The notes under the pieces were generated by a model. That model made no database searches, was not told the DNA's origin, and saw nothing but the letters and a program-made list of their open reading frames with translations. Positions 34,489 through 43,540 of a DNA stretch of 64,000 nucleotides are shown here, one piece after another. The DNA comes from Streptomyces gilvus. GTDB lineage: Bacteria > Actinomycetota > Actinomycetes > Streptomycetales > Streptomycetaceae. The stretch covers positions 18,777 through 82,776 of the forward strand of contig NZ_JAKWBE010000036.1 of the NCBI RefSeq assembly GCF_022513565.1, read 5' to 3'. Every line of letters begins with the position of its first letter. Positions within the stretch are counted from its first letter, which is position 1. The position numbers and the translations under genes are program-made.

Positions 34489-35487
34489 ATGTCGAAGATC
34501 AAGCCCAGCAAGGGCGCCCCGTACGCGCGCATCCTCGGCGTGGGCGGCTACCGTCCCACCCGTGTGGTGCCGAACGAGGTGATCCTCGAGACGATCGACT
34601 CCTCCGACGAGTGGATCCGTTCGCGCTCCGGCATCCAGACCCGGCACTGGGCGAACGACGAGGAGACCGTCGCCGCCATGTCGATCGAGGCGTCGGGCAA
34701 GGCGATCGCCGACGCCGGCATCTCCGCCGAGCAGATCGGCGGCGTGATCGTGTCGACGGTCTCGCACTTCAAGCAGACGCCGGCCGTGGCGACCGAGATC
34801 GCCGACAAGCTCGGCACCGACAAGGCCGCCGCCTTCGACATCTCGGCGGGCTGCGCGGGCTTCGGCTACGGCCTGACCCTCGCCAAGGGCATGATCGTCG
34901 AGGGCAGCGCGGAGTACGTGCTCGTCATCGGCGTGGAGCGGCTGTCCGACCTCACCGACCTGGAGGACCGGGCCACGGCCTTCCTGTTCGGCGACGGCGC
35001 GGGCGCGGTCGTGGTGGGCCCGGCCACCGAGCCCGCGATGGGCCCGACCGTCTGGGGCTCCGAGGGCGACAAGTCGGAGACCATCAAGCAGACCGTGCCG
35101 TGGACCGAGTACGACAGCTCCACGGGCAAGTTCCCTGCGATCACGCAGGAGGGCCAGGCGGTGTTCCGCTGGGCCGTGTTCGAGATGGCGAAGGTCGCCC
35201 AGCAGGCGCTGGACGCGGCCGGAATCACCGCGAACGACCTGGACGTCTTCATTCCCCACCAGGCCAACGAGCGGATCATCGACTCGATGGTGAAGACGCT
35301 GAAACTGCCGGAGCACGTCACGGTCGCGCGTGACGTGCGCACCACCGGCAACACCTCGGCCGCCTCGATTCCGCTCGCGATGGAGCGGCTTCTGGCGACC
35401 GGTGAGGCGAAGAGCGGCGACACCGCGCTCGTCATCGGCTTCGGGGCGGGTCTCGTCTACGCCGCGACTGTCGTTACCCTCCCCTAG
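34489..35487 (+). CDS. fabH: 3-oxoacyl-ACP synthase III
   Basis: 332 residues. The catalytic triad is visible: Cys122 in SAGCAGFGYG, His257 in IPHQAN and Asn288 in TTGNTS. It starts chain synthesis by condensing an acyl-CoA primer (branched primers in Streptomyces) with malonyl-ACP. Second gene of the operon; the ribosome site AAGGAG is 10 bp before ATG. Normal length. Confidence 0.97.
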   Translation: MSKIKPSKGAPYARILGVGGYRPTRVVPNEVILETIDSSDEWIRSRSGIQTRHWANDEETVAAMSIEASGKAIADAGISAEQIGGVIVSTVSHFKQTPAVATEIADKLGTDKAAAFDISAGCAGFGYGLTLAKGMIVEGSAEYVLVIGVERLSDLTDLEDRATAFLFGDGAGAVVVGPATEPAMGPTVWGSEGDKSETIKQTVPWTEYDSSTGKFPAITQEGQAVFRWAVFEMAKVAQQALDAAGITANDLDVFIPHQANERIIDSMVKTLKLPEHVTVARDVRTTGNTSAASIPLAMERLLATGEAKSGDTALVIGFGAGLVYAATVVTLP

Positions 35488-35568
35488 GCACTGCGTGCCG
35501 GATCACGAACGGTCCGGAGACGCAGAGCACTGCCAAACCCTCTGGATCACATAGAAGGAGCGCCTGAC

Positions 35569-35817
35569 ATGGCCGCCACTCAGGAAGAGATCGTCGCCGG
35601 TCTCGCCGACATCGTGAACGAGATCGCCGGCATCCCGGTTGAGGACGTCCAGCTGGACAAGTCCTTCACCGACGACCTGGACGTCGACTCGCTGTCCATG
35701 GTCGAGGTCGTCGTCGCCGCCGAAGAGCGCTTCGACGTCAAGATCCCGGACGAGGACGTGAAGAACCTCAAGACCGTCGGCGACGCGACCGACTACATCC
35801 TCAAGCACCAGGCCTGA
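35569..35817 (+). CDS. acpP: acyl carrier protein
   Basis: 82 residues, acidic four-helix ACP. DLDVDSLSMVEV carries Ser41, the phosphopantetheine attachment site. AGAAGGAG before ATG is a strong ribosome site, fitting the need for abundant protein. It carries all acyl intermediates between FabD, FabH and FabF. It is separated from fabF by 83 bp with a small hairpin. Confidence 0.97.
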   Translation: MAATQEEIVAGLADIVNEIAGIPVEDVQLDKSFTDDLDVDSLSMVEVVVAAEERFDVKIPDEDVKNLKTVGDATDYILKHQA

Positions 35818-35848
35818 GTTCCTGCTCGGGTCGGACGCTGACCGGCCC

Positions 35849-35866
35849 CGCCACCCGGCGGTGGCG
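35849..35866 (+). terminator. small hairpin between acpP and fabF, possible attenuator
   Basis: CGCCACC (35849-35855) pairs with GGTGGCG (35860-35866) around CGGC, 32 bp past the acpP stop. Partial termination or 3'-end protection here would raise acpP output relative to fabF. Confidence 0.4.
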
Positions 35867-35900
35867 CCGCTTAATCCTCGTAATTGGAGAAAGAATTCCC

Positions 35901-37196
35901 GTGAGCTCGACCAATCGCACCGTGGTCGTCACCGGTATCGGCGCAACCACACCGCTGGGTGGCGACGCAGCCTCTACCTGGGAGGGCCTGATCGCCGGCA
36001 AGTCCGGTGTGAAGCCCCTGGAGCAGGAGTGGGCCGCCGACCAGGCGGTCCGCATCGCCGCGCCCGTCGCCGTGGAACCCACCGAGGTCATCCCGCGGCC
36101 GCAGGCCCGACGCCTGGACCGCTCGGCGCAGTTCGCGCTGGTCGCGGCCAAGGAGGCCTGGGCGGACGCCGGCTTCGAGGGCAAGGCCGGTGAGACTGGA
36201 ACATCAGCCGCTTCCGCGGCGGGCAAGGTCGACCCGGACCGCCTCGGCACCGTCATCGCCTCCGGCATCGGCGGTGTGACGACCCTCCTCGACCAGTACG
36301 ACGTGCTGAAGGAGAAGGGCGTCCGCCGCGTCTCCCCGCACACCGTGCCCATGCTGATGCCCAACGGCCCCTCCGCCAACGTGGGTCTGCTGGTGGGCGC
36401 CCGGGCGGGCGTGCACACGCCGGTCTCCGCGTGCGCCTCCGGCGCCGAGGCCATCGGCTACGCCATCGAGATGATCCGCACGGGCCGCGCCGACGTCGTC
36501 GTCGCCGGCGGCACCGAGGCGGCCATCCACCCGCTGCCCATCGCCGCGTTCGGCAACATGATGGCGATGTCCAAGAACAACGAGAACCCCGAGGGCGCCT
36601 CGCGTCCCTACGACGTCGCACGGGACGGCTTCGTCCTCGGCGAGGGCGCCGGCGTGATCGTCCTGGAGTCCGCCGAGCACGCCGCCGCGCGCGGCGCCCG
36701 GGTGTACGCCGAGGCGGTCGGACAGGGCATCTCCGCCGACAGCCACGACATCGTGCAGCCCGAGCCGGAGGGCCGGGGCATCTCGCACGCCCTGCAGAAC
36801 CTGCTGGAGCGCACCGACCTGGACCCGGCGGAGATCGTGCACGTCAACGCGCACGCCACCTCGACGCCGGCCGGAGACATCGCCGAGCTCAAGGCGCTGC
36901 GCAAGGTGTTCGGCGACGACGCGGACCACATGGCGGTCTCCGCGACCAAGTCGATGACCGGTCACCTGCTGGGCGGCGCGGGCGGTGTCGAGACGGTCGC
37001 GACCGTGCTGGCGCTGTACCACCGCCTCGCCCCGCCGACCATCAACGTCGAGAACCTCGACCCGGAGGCGGAGGCCAACGCCGACGTCGTCCGCGGCGAG
37101 GCCCGCAAGCTGCCCGTGGAGGGCCGTATCGCCGCGCTGAACGACTCGTTCGGCTTCGGCGGGCACAACGTGGTCCTGGCGTTCCGGACGGTCTGA
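35901..37196 (+). CDS. fabF: 3-oxoacyl-ACP synthase II
   Basis: 431 residues from GTG 35901, with GGAGAAAG upstream. The Cys-His-His set is Cys178 (VSACASGAE), His318 (NAHATSTPAGD) and His355 (SMTGHLLGGAG). It elongates acyl-ACP by condensation with malonyl-ACP. A low-complexity stretch GETGTSAASAAGK (about 97-109) interrupts a region usually shorter in FabF and may be a surface loop. It closes the operon at a strong terminator. Confidence 0.96.
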   Translation: MSSTNRTVVVTGIGATTPLGGDAASTWEGLIAGKSGVKPLEQEWAADQAVRIAAPVAVEPTEVIPRPQARRLDRSAQFALVAAKEAWADAGFEGKAGETGTSAASAAGKVDPDRLGTVIASGIGGVTTLLDQYDVLKEKGVRRVSPHTVPMLMPNGPSANVGLLVGARAGVHTPVSACASGAEAIGYAIEMIRTGRADVVVAGGTEAAIHPLPIAAFGNMMAMSKNNENPEGASRPYDVARDGFVLGEGAGVIVLESAEHAAARGARVYAEAVGQGISADSHDIVQPEPEGRGISHALQNLLERTDLDPAEIVHVNAHATSTPAGDIAELKALRKVFGDDADHMAVSATKSMTGHLLGGAGGVETVATVLALYHRLAPPTINVENLDPEAEANADVVRGEARKLPVEGRIAALNDSFGFGGHNVVLAFRTV

Positions 37197-37228
37197 GAAC
37201 CGCGCGTACGCCGCCTCGTACCCAACGG

Positions 37229-37258
37229 AAGGGCCCTCACCGGCTGGTGAGGGCCCTT
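37229..37258. terminator. 13-bp fab operon terminator
   Basis: AAGGGCCCTCACC (37229-37241) pairs perfectly with 37246-37258 around a 4-nt loop. It lies between convergent fabF and the DUF3145 gene and can serve both. Confidence 0.92.
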
Positions 37259-37285
37259 CGGTACTTCGGCATCGGGTACGGGAAC

Positions 37286-37780
37286 TCAGACCACCTGGTG
37301 CAGCCAGCGGACCGGTGCGCCCTCGCCGGCGTAGCGGAACGGCTCCAGCTCGTCGTCCCACGGCTTGCCGAGGAGTTTGGCGATCTCGGCCTCCAGGTCC
37401 GTCTCGTCCTGCTGGGAGCGCACCAGCGCCGCCCTGAGCCGGTCCTCCGGGATCAGGATGTCGCCGTGGATGCCGGTGACGGCGTGGAAGATGCCCAGTT
37501 CGGGAGTGCAGCTGTAGCGCTCGCCCTCGGCGGTGGGGCAGGGCTCGGCCGTGACCTCGAAGCGCAGCAGATGCCAGCCGCGCAGCGCCGACGCCAGCTT
37601 GGAGGCGGTGCCGACCTCGCCCTTCCAGGAGAACTCCGAGCGCCAGGTGCCCGGCGCGGCCGGCTGCCGGATCCAGTCGAGGTTGACGCGTGTGCCGAGC
37701 ACCCCGGCCACGGCCCACTCGACGTGCGGGCACAGCGCGCGCGGCGCGGAGTGCACGTACAGAACTCCACGTGTCGTCAC
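37286..37780 (-). CDS. DUF3145 family protein
   Basis: 164 residues, the whole family length. It begins TTRGVLYVHSAPRALCPHVEWAV and ends with EPFRYAGEGAPVRWLHQVV; only the parts LYVHSAPRALCPHVEWAV and FRYAGEGAPVRWLHQ are quoted as landmarks. It is a soluble actinobacterial protein with several conserved Trp and no known motif. It is consistently found next to fabF in Streptomyces, which suggests but does not prove a link with lipid metabolism. Confidence 0.85.
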   Translation of the reverse strand: MTTRGVLYVHSAPRALCPHVEWAVAGVLGTRVNLDWIRQPAAPGTWRSEFSWKGEVGTASKLASALRGWHLLRFEVTAEPCPTAEGERYSCTPELGIFHAVTGIHGDILIPEDRLRAALVRSQQDETDLEAEIAKLLGKPWDDELEPFRYAGEGAPVRWLHQVV

Positions 37781-38037
37781 CGGGACCTCCGGGCAGAGCG
37801 GGACATCTTGCGAACTGGCGGACGGTTGTGGCCGGGGCCACGTTTGATGGCGAGGCTACCGTGCGGCGGCGCAAGGAGTGTGACGTACCGTCGGTCCCGA
37901 TGCGCCGAAACGCCCGCCATTCACCCGGCAGGACGCTTGTACGGGTGCGAACCGTTGCAGGCTGCGGGGTCCGGGAACTCCCGGGCGTTGTCATGAGGGG
38001 GACCTCCCTGTACGTCGACCGAGGGGAACAGCAGCGG

Positions 38038-38925
38038 ATGCGGAAGCCGAGCCACCGTTCGCGGGCCGCGCTCGCCGTCACGGCGGCGGCCGTTCTGGGC
38101 GTCGCCGGCTGCGACGCCGTCGGTGGCGACGCGACCGCGCCCACGCACCGCCCGAGTCCGACGCCGTCCTGGGACGTCAGCCCCAGCTCCGTCGCGGCCG
38201 TCGGCGACTCCATCACCCGTGGTTTCGACGCGTGCGCGGTGCTGTCGGACTGCCCGGAGGTGTCCTGGGCGACCGGTACGGACACCAAGGTCGACAGTCT
38301 CGCCGTCCGGCTGCTGGGCCGGGCGGAGGCGGCCGAGCGGAGCTGGAACTACGCGGTGACCGGGGCCCGGATGACGGACCTGCCCGGGCAGATCGCGCAG
38401 GCGGTGGTGAAGCGGCCGCAGTTGGTGACGGTGATGGTGGGCGCCAACGACGCCTGCCGCAGCTCGACCTCGGCGATGACCCCGGTGGCCGAGTTCCGGG
38501 CCGACTTCCAGGACGCGCTGACCTCGCTGCGCAGGCGGCTGCCGAAGACCCAGGTGTACGTGGCGAGCGTGCCGAACCTGAAGCGGCTGTGGTCCGAGGG
38601 CCGCACCAACGCGCTGGGCAAACAGATCTGGAAGCTCGGCATCTGCCCCTCGATGCTGGGCGACGCGGACGCGCTGGACTCGGCGGCGACCCTGCGCCGG
38701 GACACCGTGCAGAAGCGCGTGGAGGACTACAACAAGGTGCTGAAGGAGGTGTGCGCCAAGGACCGCCGCTGCCGCTTCGACGGCAACGCGGTGTACGACT
38801 ACCGGTTCGGCACCGGCCAGCTGAGCCACTGGGACTGGTTCCACCCGAGCGTGAACGGACAGGCCCAACTGGCGGAGATCGCCTACCGCGCGGTCACCGC
38901 GAAAGGACGCCTGACAGGCACGTGA
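38038..38925 (+). CDS. SGNH/GDSL-hydrolase lipoprotein
   Basis: 295 residues from ATG 38038, behind GAGGGGAA; ATG 37993 is in frame but poorer. The signal peptide ends in lipobox VAGC (Cys25). SGNH blocks are visible: VGDSITRG (Ser), VMVGANDAC (Asn of block III) and HWDWFHPS (Asp/His of block V). It is a surface-anchored esterase or lipase-like enzyme of unknown substrate, here next to carbohydrate genes, so a deacetylating role on sugars is possible. Four Cys in the mature part suggest disulphides. Confidence 0.88.
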   Translation: MRKPSHRSRAALAVTAAAVLGVAGCDAVGGDATAPTHRPSPTPSWDVSPSSVAAVGDSITRGFDACAVLSDCPEVSWATGTDTKVDSLAVRLLGRAEAAERSWNYAVTGARMTDLPGQIAQAVVKRPQLVTVMVGANDACRSSTSAMTPVAEFRADFQDALTSLRRRLPKTQVYVASVPNLKRLWSEGRTNALGKQIWKLGICPSMLGDADALDSAATLRRDTVQKRVEDYNKVLKEVCAKDRRCRFDGNAVYDYRFGTGQLSHWDWFHPSVNGQAQLAEIAYRAVTAKGRLTGT

Positions 38926-38940
38926 CTTAGGGTTCCGCTC

Positions 38941-39912
38941 ATGAACGAACACTTCGGCACACTTCCCGACGGCACCCCGGTCCACCGCTGGACCCTGGAG
39001 CGGGCCGGCGTGCGGGTGCGGATCCTGTCGTACGGCGGGATCGTGCAGTCGGTGGAGATCCCGGACCGCGCCGGCCACCGGGCGAACGTGGTGCTGGGGT
39101 TCGCCGACCTGGACGGGTATCTCGGCTGTCCCGGCCCCTACTTCGGCGCCCTGATCGGCCGCTACGCCAACCGGATCGCGGGCGCCCGCTTCCCGCTGGA
39201 CGGGGTGACCTACGCCCTGGAGCCGAACAACGCGCCCAACTCCCTGCACGGCGGCGGGCACGGCTTCGACAAGCGGGTGTGGGAGGTGGAGCCGGTGGAG
39301 CACGGGGTGCGGCTCTCCCGGGTCAGCCCGCACGGCGAGGAGGGCTTCCCGGGCCGGCTGGAGGTCTCGGCGACGTACACGCTGGACGCGGACGGCTCGC
39401 TGCGGATCGGGTACGAGGCGGTGACGGACGCGCCGACGATCGTGAACCTGACGAACCACTCGTACTGGAACCTGGCCGGCTCCGGCACCGCGTCCGGCCA
39501 CGAACTGCGCATCGACGCCTCCCGCTACACCCCGGTCGACGCCGATCTGATCCCGACCGGTGAGCTCGCGGACGTCGCCGGCACCCGGTTCGACTTCCGT
39601 CAGTCACGCAAGACGGGCACCGGCTACGACCACAACTTCGTGCTCGTCGGCGGGGTGACGCAGACCCCGCGCGAGGTCGCCGAGCTGCACGACCCGGCGT
39701 CCGGCCGCGTCCTGACCGTGACGACCACCGAACCCGGCCTTCAGCTCTACACCGCCGACCACCTGCCCGAGCCCTTCGCCCCGGGTGACGGCGTCGCCCT
39801 GGAGACCCAGCACTTCCCGGACTCGCCGAACCGCCCGGACTTCCCGAGCACGGTGCTGCGCCCGGGCGGGGTGTTCCGCTCGGAGACGGCGTACGGCTTC
39901 GGGGCGCGCTGA
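38941..39912 (+). CDS. aldose 1-epimerase (galactose mutarotase), cytosolic
   Basis: 323 residues. NSLHGGGHGFDKRVW and NLTNHSYWNL hold the two catalytic His, and ALETQHFPDSPNRPDFPST the catalytic Glu. There is no signal peptide, unlike the second epimerase at 58647. It interconverts alpha and beta anomers of hexoses. It starts 15 bp after the SGNH lipoprotein and may be cotranscribed; it is convergent with the GH3 glucosidase, sharing a terminator. Confidence 0.93.
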   Translation: MNEHFGTLPDGTPVHRWTLERAGVRVRILSYGGIVQSVEIPDRAGHRANVVLGFADLDGYLGCPGPYFGALIGRYANRIAGARFPLDGVTYALEPNNAPNSLHGGGHGFDKRVWEVEPVEHGVRLSRVSPHGEEGFPGRLEVSATYTLDADGSLRIGYEAVTDAPTIVNLTNHSYWNLAGSGTASGHELRIDASRYTPVDADLIPTGELADVAGTRFDFRQSRKTGTGYDHNFVLVGGVTQTPREVAELHDPASGRVLTVTTTEPGLQLYTADHLPEPFAPGDGVALETQHFPDSPNRPDFPSTVLRPGGVFRSETAYGFGAR

Positions 39913-39923
39913 CCGCACGTGTG

Positions 39924-39959
39924 AGCCCCGGCCCAGGGGTCAGGTCCCGGGCCGGGGCT
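39924..39959. terminator. 11-bp bidirectional hairpin
   Basis: AGCCCCGGCCC (39924-39934) pairs with GGGCCGGGGCT (39949-39959) around a 14-nt loop, between the convergent epimerase and glucosidase genes. Confidence 0.85.
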
Positions 39960-39983
39960 GTCTGGGGGGAGGCTTGTCCCGGA

Positions 39984-42431
39984 TCAGACGTTAATCGTCG
40001 CGGTGAGGCGGCGGTCGGTGATCGAGCGGCTCACCTGGATCTCGTACGAACCCTTCACAAACGACCACGAGTCGCTCGCCTCGTCCCAGATCTCGAAGGC
40101 GCGGCGGGGCAGCGTGACGACCGCCTCGGCGCTCTCGCCGGGTGCGGCCTCGACGCCCGCGAAGCCGGCCAGATACCGGGCCGGGCGCCCGGGGCCGGGC
40201 TCGGCCGGGGCCAGGTAGACCTGGACGACCTCCCGTCCCGCGCGCCCGCCGGTGTTCCTGACCCGGACCCGCACGGTGCTGTCGCCCTCGACCTGGACCG
40301 ACTCGTAGCTCCACTCGGTGTAGCCGAGGCCGTGGCCGAAGGGGTACGAGGGGGTGCGGCCCTCCTTCTCCCAGGCGCGGTAGCCGATGAACACGTCCTC
40401 GGTGTACGGCAGTTCCCCGTTCTCGGGGGTGACCCGGGTGACCGGGGCGTCGGCCAGGGAGCCCCAGGTGGTGGGCAGCCGGCCGCCGGGCTCGTGGACG
40501 CCGGTGAGGACGTCCGCGAGGGCCGCGCCGCCCTCCTGGCCCGGGAACCAGCTCAGCAGCACGGCGGCGACCTCCTCGCGCCAGGGCAGCTCGACCGGGG
40601 AGCCGGAGTTGACGACCACGACGGTGTTCGGGTTGGCGGCGGCGACCGCGCGGACCAGGTCGTCCTGGCGGCCGGGCAGCGCGAGGTCCTTGCGGTCGAA
40701 GCCCTCCGACTCGACGCGGTCGGTGGTGGCGACCACGACGACGGCCGTGTCGGCGGCGCGGGCGGCCTCGACGGCCTCGGCGATCAGCTCGTCGGCGTCG
40801 CACTGCGGCTCCTGGTGGGCGAGCGCGAAGGCGACGACCTTGAAGGGGGTCCCTTCGGGGAGCGCGATCACGTGATGGAGGGAGATCTCGACCGGCTCGC
40901 CCGCGGTCAGTTCGACCTCGGCGCGGGGCACGGGCGCGCCGAAGAACGCCTCGAAGGGGTCGCTGTCGTCGGCGGGGCGCTGGGCGTCGTCGTAGTACGT
41001 GGTGCCGTCGACGGTGAGGGTGAAGGGGCCGGTGCCCTTGATGCCGAAGGTGTGCGTGCCGGAGTCGCGGGGGGTGAAGGTGCCGGTCAGCTCGACGGTG
41101 TGGAGGATGTCGTGGGTGACTCCCTCGGGGAGGTCGGTGCCCATCCACTGGATCTGGCCGCTGGGTGTGCTGCGGGTGCCGATGATCTCGCCGTCCGTGT
41201 CCCGGCAGACCGCGCGCAGCTCGAAGCCGCGGTCGGCGACGGCCAGTTCGGTGTTCGGGTCGGCGCCGACGGCGTAGCCGAGGCTGCCCTTGGGGAGGGC
41301 GGCGGTGAGGCCGTCGAGCGGGGAGACGATCCGGTCCGGGAAGACGGTGGCCGAACCGCCGCCCAGGACACGGGCGTCGCGGGCGGCCGCGCCGATGAGG
41401 GCGACGGTGCCGGGCCGGAGCGGGAGGGCGTCGTTCTCGTTGCGGACCAGGACGAAGGAGCGGCGGGCGATCTCGCGGGCCAGCGCCTCGCCGTCCACGG
41501 TGGCGGGCGGCTCGGTCACGGCGGGCTCGGCGGACTCCAGGGCGCCGACGCGGGCGGCGAGCCGCAGGACGTTGCGGACGGCCGCGTCGACCGTGGCCTC
41601 CTCGACCTCGCCGTCGCGCACGGCCTGGGCGAGCGCGGGGCCGTAGACGGTCTGCGGGCCGGGCATGGCCACGTCCAGGCCGCCCTCGATGGCGGCGGCC
41701 GTCGAGCGGGCGGCCATCCAGTCGGAGACGTTGTAGCCGTCGAAGCCCCACTCGCCGCGCAGCACGCCGTTCACGAGGCGGGCGTGCTCGGTCATCGTCG
41801 TGCCGTTGACCGTGTTGTAGGCCGTCATGACGCCCCAGGGGCGGGCCTCGGCGACGATGATCTCGAAGGGCGCGAGGTACAGCTCGCGCAGGGCCCGCTC
41901 GCTCACCAGGTTGTTGACGGTGAAGCGGTCGGTCTCGGCGTCGTTGGCGACGAAGTGCTTGACGGTGGTGCCGACGCCGCCGGACTGGACGCCGCTGACA
42001 TAGCCGGCGCCGATGCGTCCGGTCAGGTACGGGTCCTCGCTGTAGGCCTCGAAGTGCCGTCCGCCGAGCGGGGACCGGTGGAGGTTGACGGTCGGCGCGA
42101 GCAGCACGTGCACGCCCTTGCGGCGGGCCTCCTGGGCGAGCAGCGTGCCGGCGCGGCGGGCGAGAGCCGGGTCCCAGGTGGCGGCGAGGGCCGTCGGGGA
42201 GGGCAGGGCGATGGAGGGGTCGTCGGCGGTCCAGCGCACGCCCCGTACGCCGATCGGGCCGTCGGACATGACGAGGGACCTCAGCCCGATCTCCGGCAGC
42301 GCGGGCAGCGACCACACGTCCTGCCCGGACAGCAGCCGGGCCTTCGCCTCCAGGTCCAGCTTGCCCAGCGCCGCCTCGACGGCGGCCTCGCGCGCCTGGT
42401 CGGCTGGAGAGGTGTCAGTGGTTCCCGCCAT
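39984..42431 (-). CDS. GH3 beta-glucosidase with PA14 insert
   Basis: 815 residues without a signal peptide. The N-terminal GH3 barrel has VKHFVAND (158-165) and the nucleophile Asp237 in YNVSDWM. The second domain is split by a PA14-like module (about 395-530, GTFTPRDSGTHTFGIKGTGP in its core), as in yeast-type BglI enzymes. The fibronectin III-like C-terminus has GREVVQVYL. It hydrolyses terminal beta-glucosides in the cytosol, probably after uptake of oligosaccharides. It is divergent from a TetR gene that likely regulates it. Confidence 0.93.
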   Translation of the reverse strand: MAGTTDTSPADQAREAAVEAALGKLDLEAKARLLSGQDVWSLPALPEIGLRSLVMSDGPIGVRGVRWTADDPSIALPSPTALAATWDPALARRAGTLLAQEARRKGVHVLLAPTVNLHRSPLGGRHFEAYSEDPYLTGRIGAGYVSGVQSGGVGTTVKHFVANDAETDRFTVNNLVSERALRELYLAPFEIIVAEARPWGVMTAYNTVNGTTMTEHARLVNGVLRGEWGFDGYNVSDWMAARSTAAAIEGGLDVAMPGPQTVYGPALAQAVRDGEVEEATVDAAVRNVLRLAARVGALESAEPAVTEPPATVDGEALAREIARRSFVLVRNENDALPLRPGTVALIGAAARDARVLGGGSATVFPDRIVSPLDGLTAALPKGSLGYAVGADPNTELAVADRGFELRAVCRDTDGEIIGTRSTPSGQIQWMGTDLPEGVTHDILHTVELTGTFTPRDSGTHTFGIKGTGPFTLTVDGTTYYDDAQRPADDSDPFEAFFGAPVPRAEVELTAGEPVEISLHHVIALPEGTPFKVVAFALAHQEPQCDADELIAEAVEAARAADTAVVVVATTDRVESEGFDRKDLALPGRQDDLVRAVAAANPNTVVVVNSGSPVELPWREEVAAVLLSWFPGQEGGAALADVLTGVHEPGGRLPTTWGSLADAPVTRVTPENGELPYTEDVFIGYRAWEKEGRTPSYPFGHGLGYTEWSYESVQVEGDSTVRVRVRNTGGRAGREVVQVYLAPAEPGPGRPARYLAGFAGVEAAPGESAEAVVTLPRRAFEIWDEASDSWSFVKGSYEIQVSRSITDRRLTATINV

Positions 42432-42480
42432 CGGGGCCTCCTCGTCGCGTCATGTCGTCCTGGGGGCCATCGTGCACCCG

Positions 42481-42521
42481 CTACCTGTAAGGCGGTAGGT
42501 TTCGTTATGGTGCCGTAATAT
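42481..42521 (+). promoter_or_regulatory. operator-like palindrome and -10 box of tetR, beside GH3
   Basis: CTACC (42481-42485) and GGTAG (42494-42498) form an inverted pair with an 8-bp centre. A near-consensus -10 TAATAT (42516-42521) lies 17 bp on, the palindrome covering the -35 zone. The -10 ends 7 bp before GTG 42529, so the tetR mRNA is probably leaderless. The site lies 50 bp before the divergent GH3 start. Confidence 0.55.
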
Positions 42522-42528
42522 CAGCTGG

Positions 42529-43122
42529 GTGGCAATGCCGTACGGTGACGCCATGAACGCCAGGGTCAGGAGCGAGGAACGGCGCGCGGAGATCGTGCGG
42601 GCGGCGCTGGAGGTGATCGCCGAGCGCGGGTACCGGGGCGCGAGCCTGGCCGCGGTGGCGGAGCGGGTCGGGCTCACCCAGCAGGGGCTGCTGCACTACT
42701 TCCCGACGAAGGAGGCAGTGCTGGTCGCCGTGCTGAAGGAGCGCGACCAGTGGGACGCCGTACCGGCGACGCAGTGGCGGGTGGACCTGCTGGCCTCGCT
42801 GGTCGAGTACAACGCGATGCGGCCCGGCATCATCCAGACCTTCTCGGCGCTGCTGGGCGAGAGCGTGACGGAGGGGCATCCGGCGCGGGCGTACTTCACC
42901 GAACGCTACCGGCAGGTGCGCGAGAGCATGGCGGCGGTCCTGCGCACCGCGTACGGCGACCGCCTCCCGAACGGCCTGACGCCGGAGCGCACGGCCCCGC
43001 TCCTGGTCGCGGTGATGGACGGCCTGCAGTACCAGTGGCTCCTGGACCCGGACTCGGTGGACATGCCGGCCGCGTTCCGCGACTTCCTGACGCTGCTCGG
43101 CGAGGAGGCCGAGGAGCTCTGA
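42529..43122 (+). CDS. TetR-family regulator divergent from GH3 glucosidase
   Basis: 197 residues from GTG 42529; ATG 42553 would give 189 and is closer to common family starts. HTH: RRAEIVRAALEVIAERGYRG, then SLAAVAERVGLTQQGLLHYF with the recognition helix in it. The C-terminal domain matches the BetI/TetR_C_6 style of sugar-operon repressors. Position suggests control of the glucosidase and of itself through the palindrome at 42481. Confidence 0.9.
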   Translation: MAMPYGDAMNARVRSEERRAEIVRAALEVIAERGYRGASLAAVAERVGLTQQGLLHYFPTKEAVLVAVLKERDQWDAVPATQWRVDLLASLVEYNAMRPGIIQTFSALLGESVTEGHPARAYFTERYRQVRESMAAVLRTAYGDRLPNGLTPERTAPLLVAVMDGLQYQWLLDPDSVDMPAAFRDFLTLLGEEAEEL

Positions 43123-43131
43123 ACTCCGGCG

Positions 43132-43470
43132 CTACTGCCGCCAGATGACGGCGAGCGCCTTGCTCACCGCGACGACCGCGGCGAAGGCGACGGCCCAGGC
43201 GGTCGCCCCGGCGGCGAACAGCGCGGCGACGCCCGCCCCGAAGCAGACCGTCTCGAAACCGACGCGGACCGCGCCACGCGTCTTGTACGACGCCTTCTGC
43301 GAGCCGAACAGGGCCCACAGGACGACGAGTACGGCCGGGGCACCGAGGCCCAGCAACCAGGTGAGCGGGGTCGCCACGGCACGGGTGAAGCCCCAGTATC
43401 CGACGGCCGCGAGGGCGCCGAGTTCGATCAGGAACAGTACGCCCAGGTTCACGGCCTTCGCGGTCCTCAT
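43132..43470 (-). CDS. YrdB-family (DUF2568) small membrane protein
   Basis: 112 residues from ATG 43470. It has four hydrophobic segments: VNLGVLFLIELGALAAVGYW, ATPLTWLLGLGAPAVLVVLW, a GFETVCFGAGVAALFAAG segment and AVAFAAVVAVSKALAVI. The basic loop ALFGSQKASYKTRG is typical for YrdB. Function unknown. It is convergent with the TetR gene, and its upstream side is a scar of broken genes. Confidence 0.82.
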   Translation of the reverse strand: MRTAKAVNLGVLFLIELGALAAVGYWGFTRAVATPLTWLLGLGAPAVLVVLWALFGSQKASYKTRGAVRVGFETVCFGAGVAALFAAGATAWAVAFAAVVAVSKALAVIWRQ

Positions 43471-43481
43471 GCGCGGCAGTA

Positions 43482-43538
43482 TCACCTGCCCGCGGGCACC
43501 GCCGCCACGTTTTCGATCTCCACCAGCGCCTCGGGCCT
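43482..43538 (-). pseudogene. 3' remnant of a RidA-family gene
   Basis: The minus frame ending at the TGA 43484-43482 reads RPEALVEIENVAAVPAGR, matching the conserved C-terminal strand of RidA/YjgF enamine deaminases (LVEIE.VA). Nothing of the rest of the family precedes it. It abuts the LysR remnant on the other strand. Confidence 0.45.
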
Positions 43539-43540
43539 GA

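Noticed and set aside
39921..42518. An 865-codon plus-strand open frame opposite the GH3 glucosidase
   Set aside because: It is antisense to an enzyme with intact catalytic motifs; composition is Gly/Val/Asp shadow and there is no start signal.
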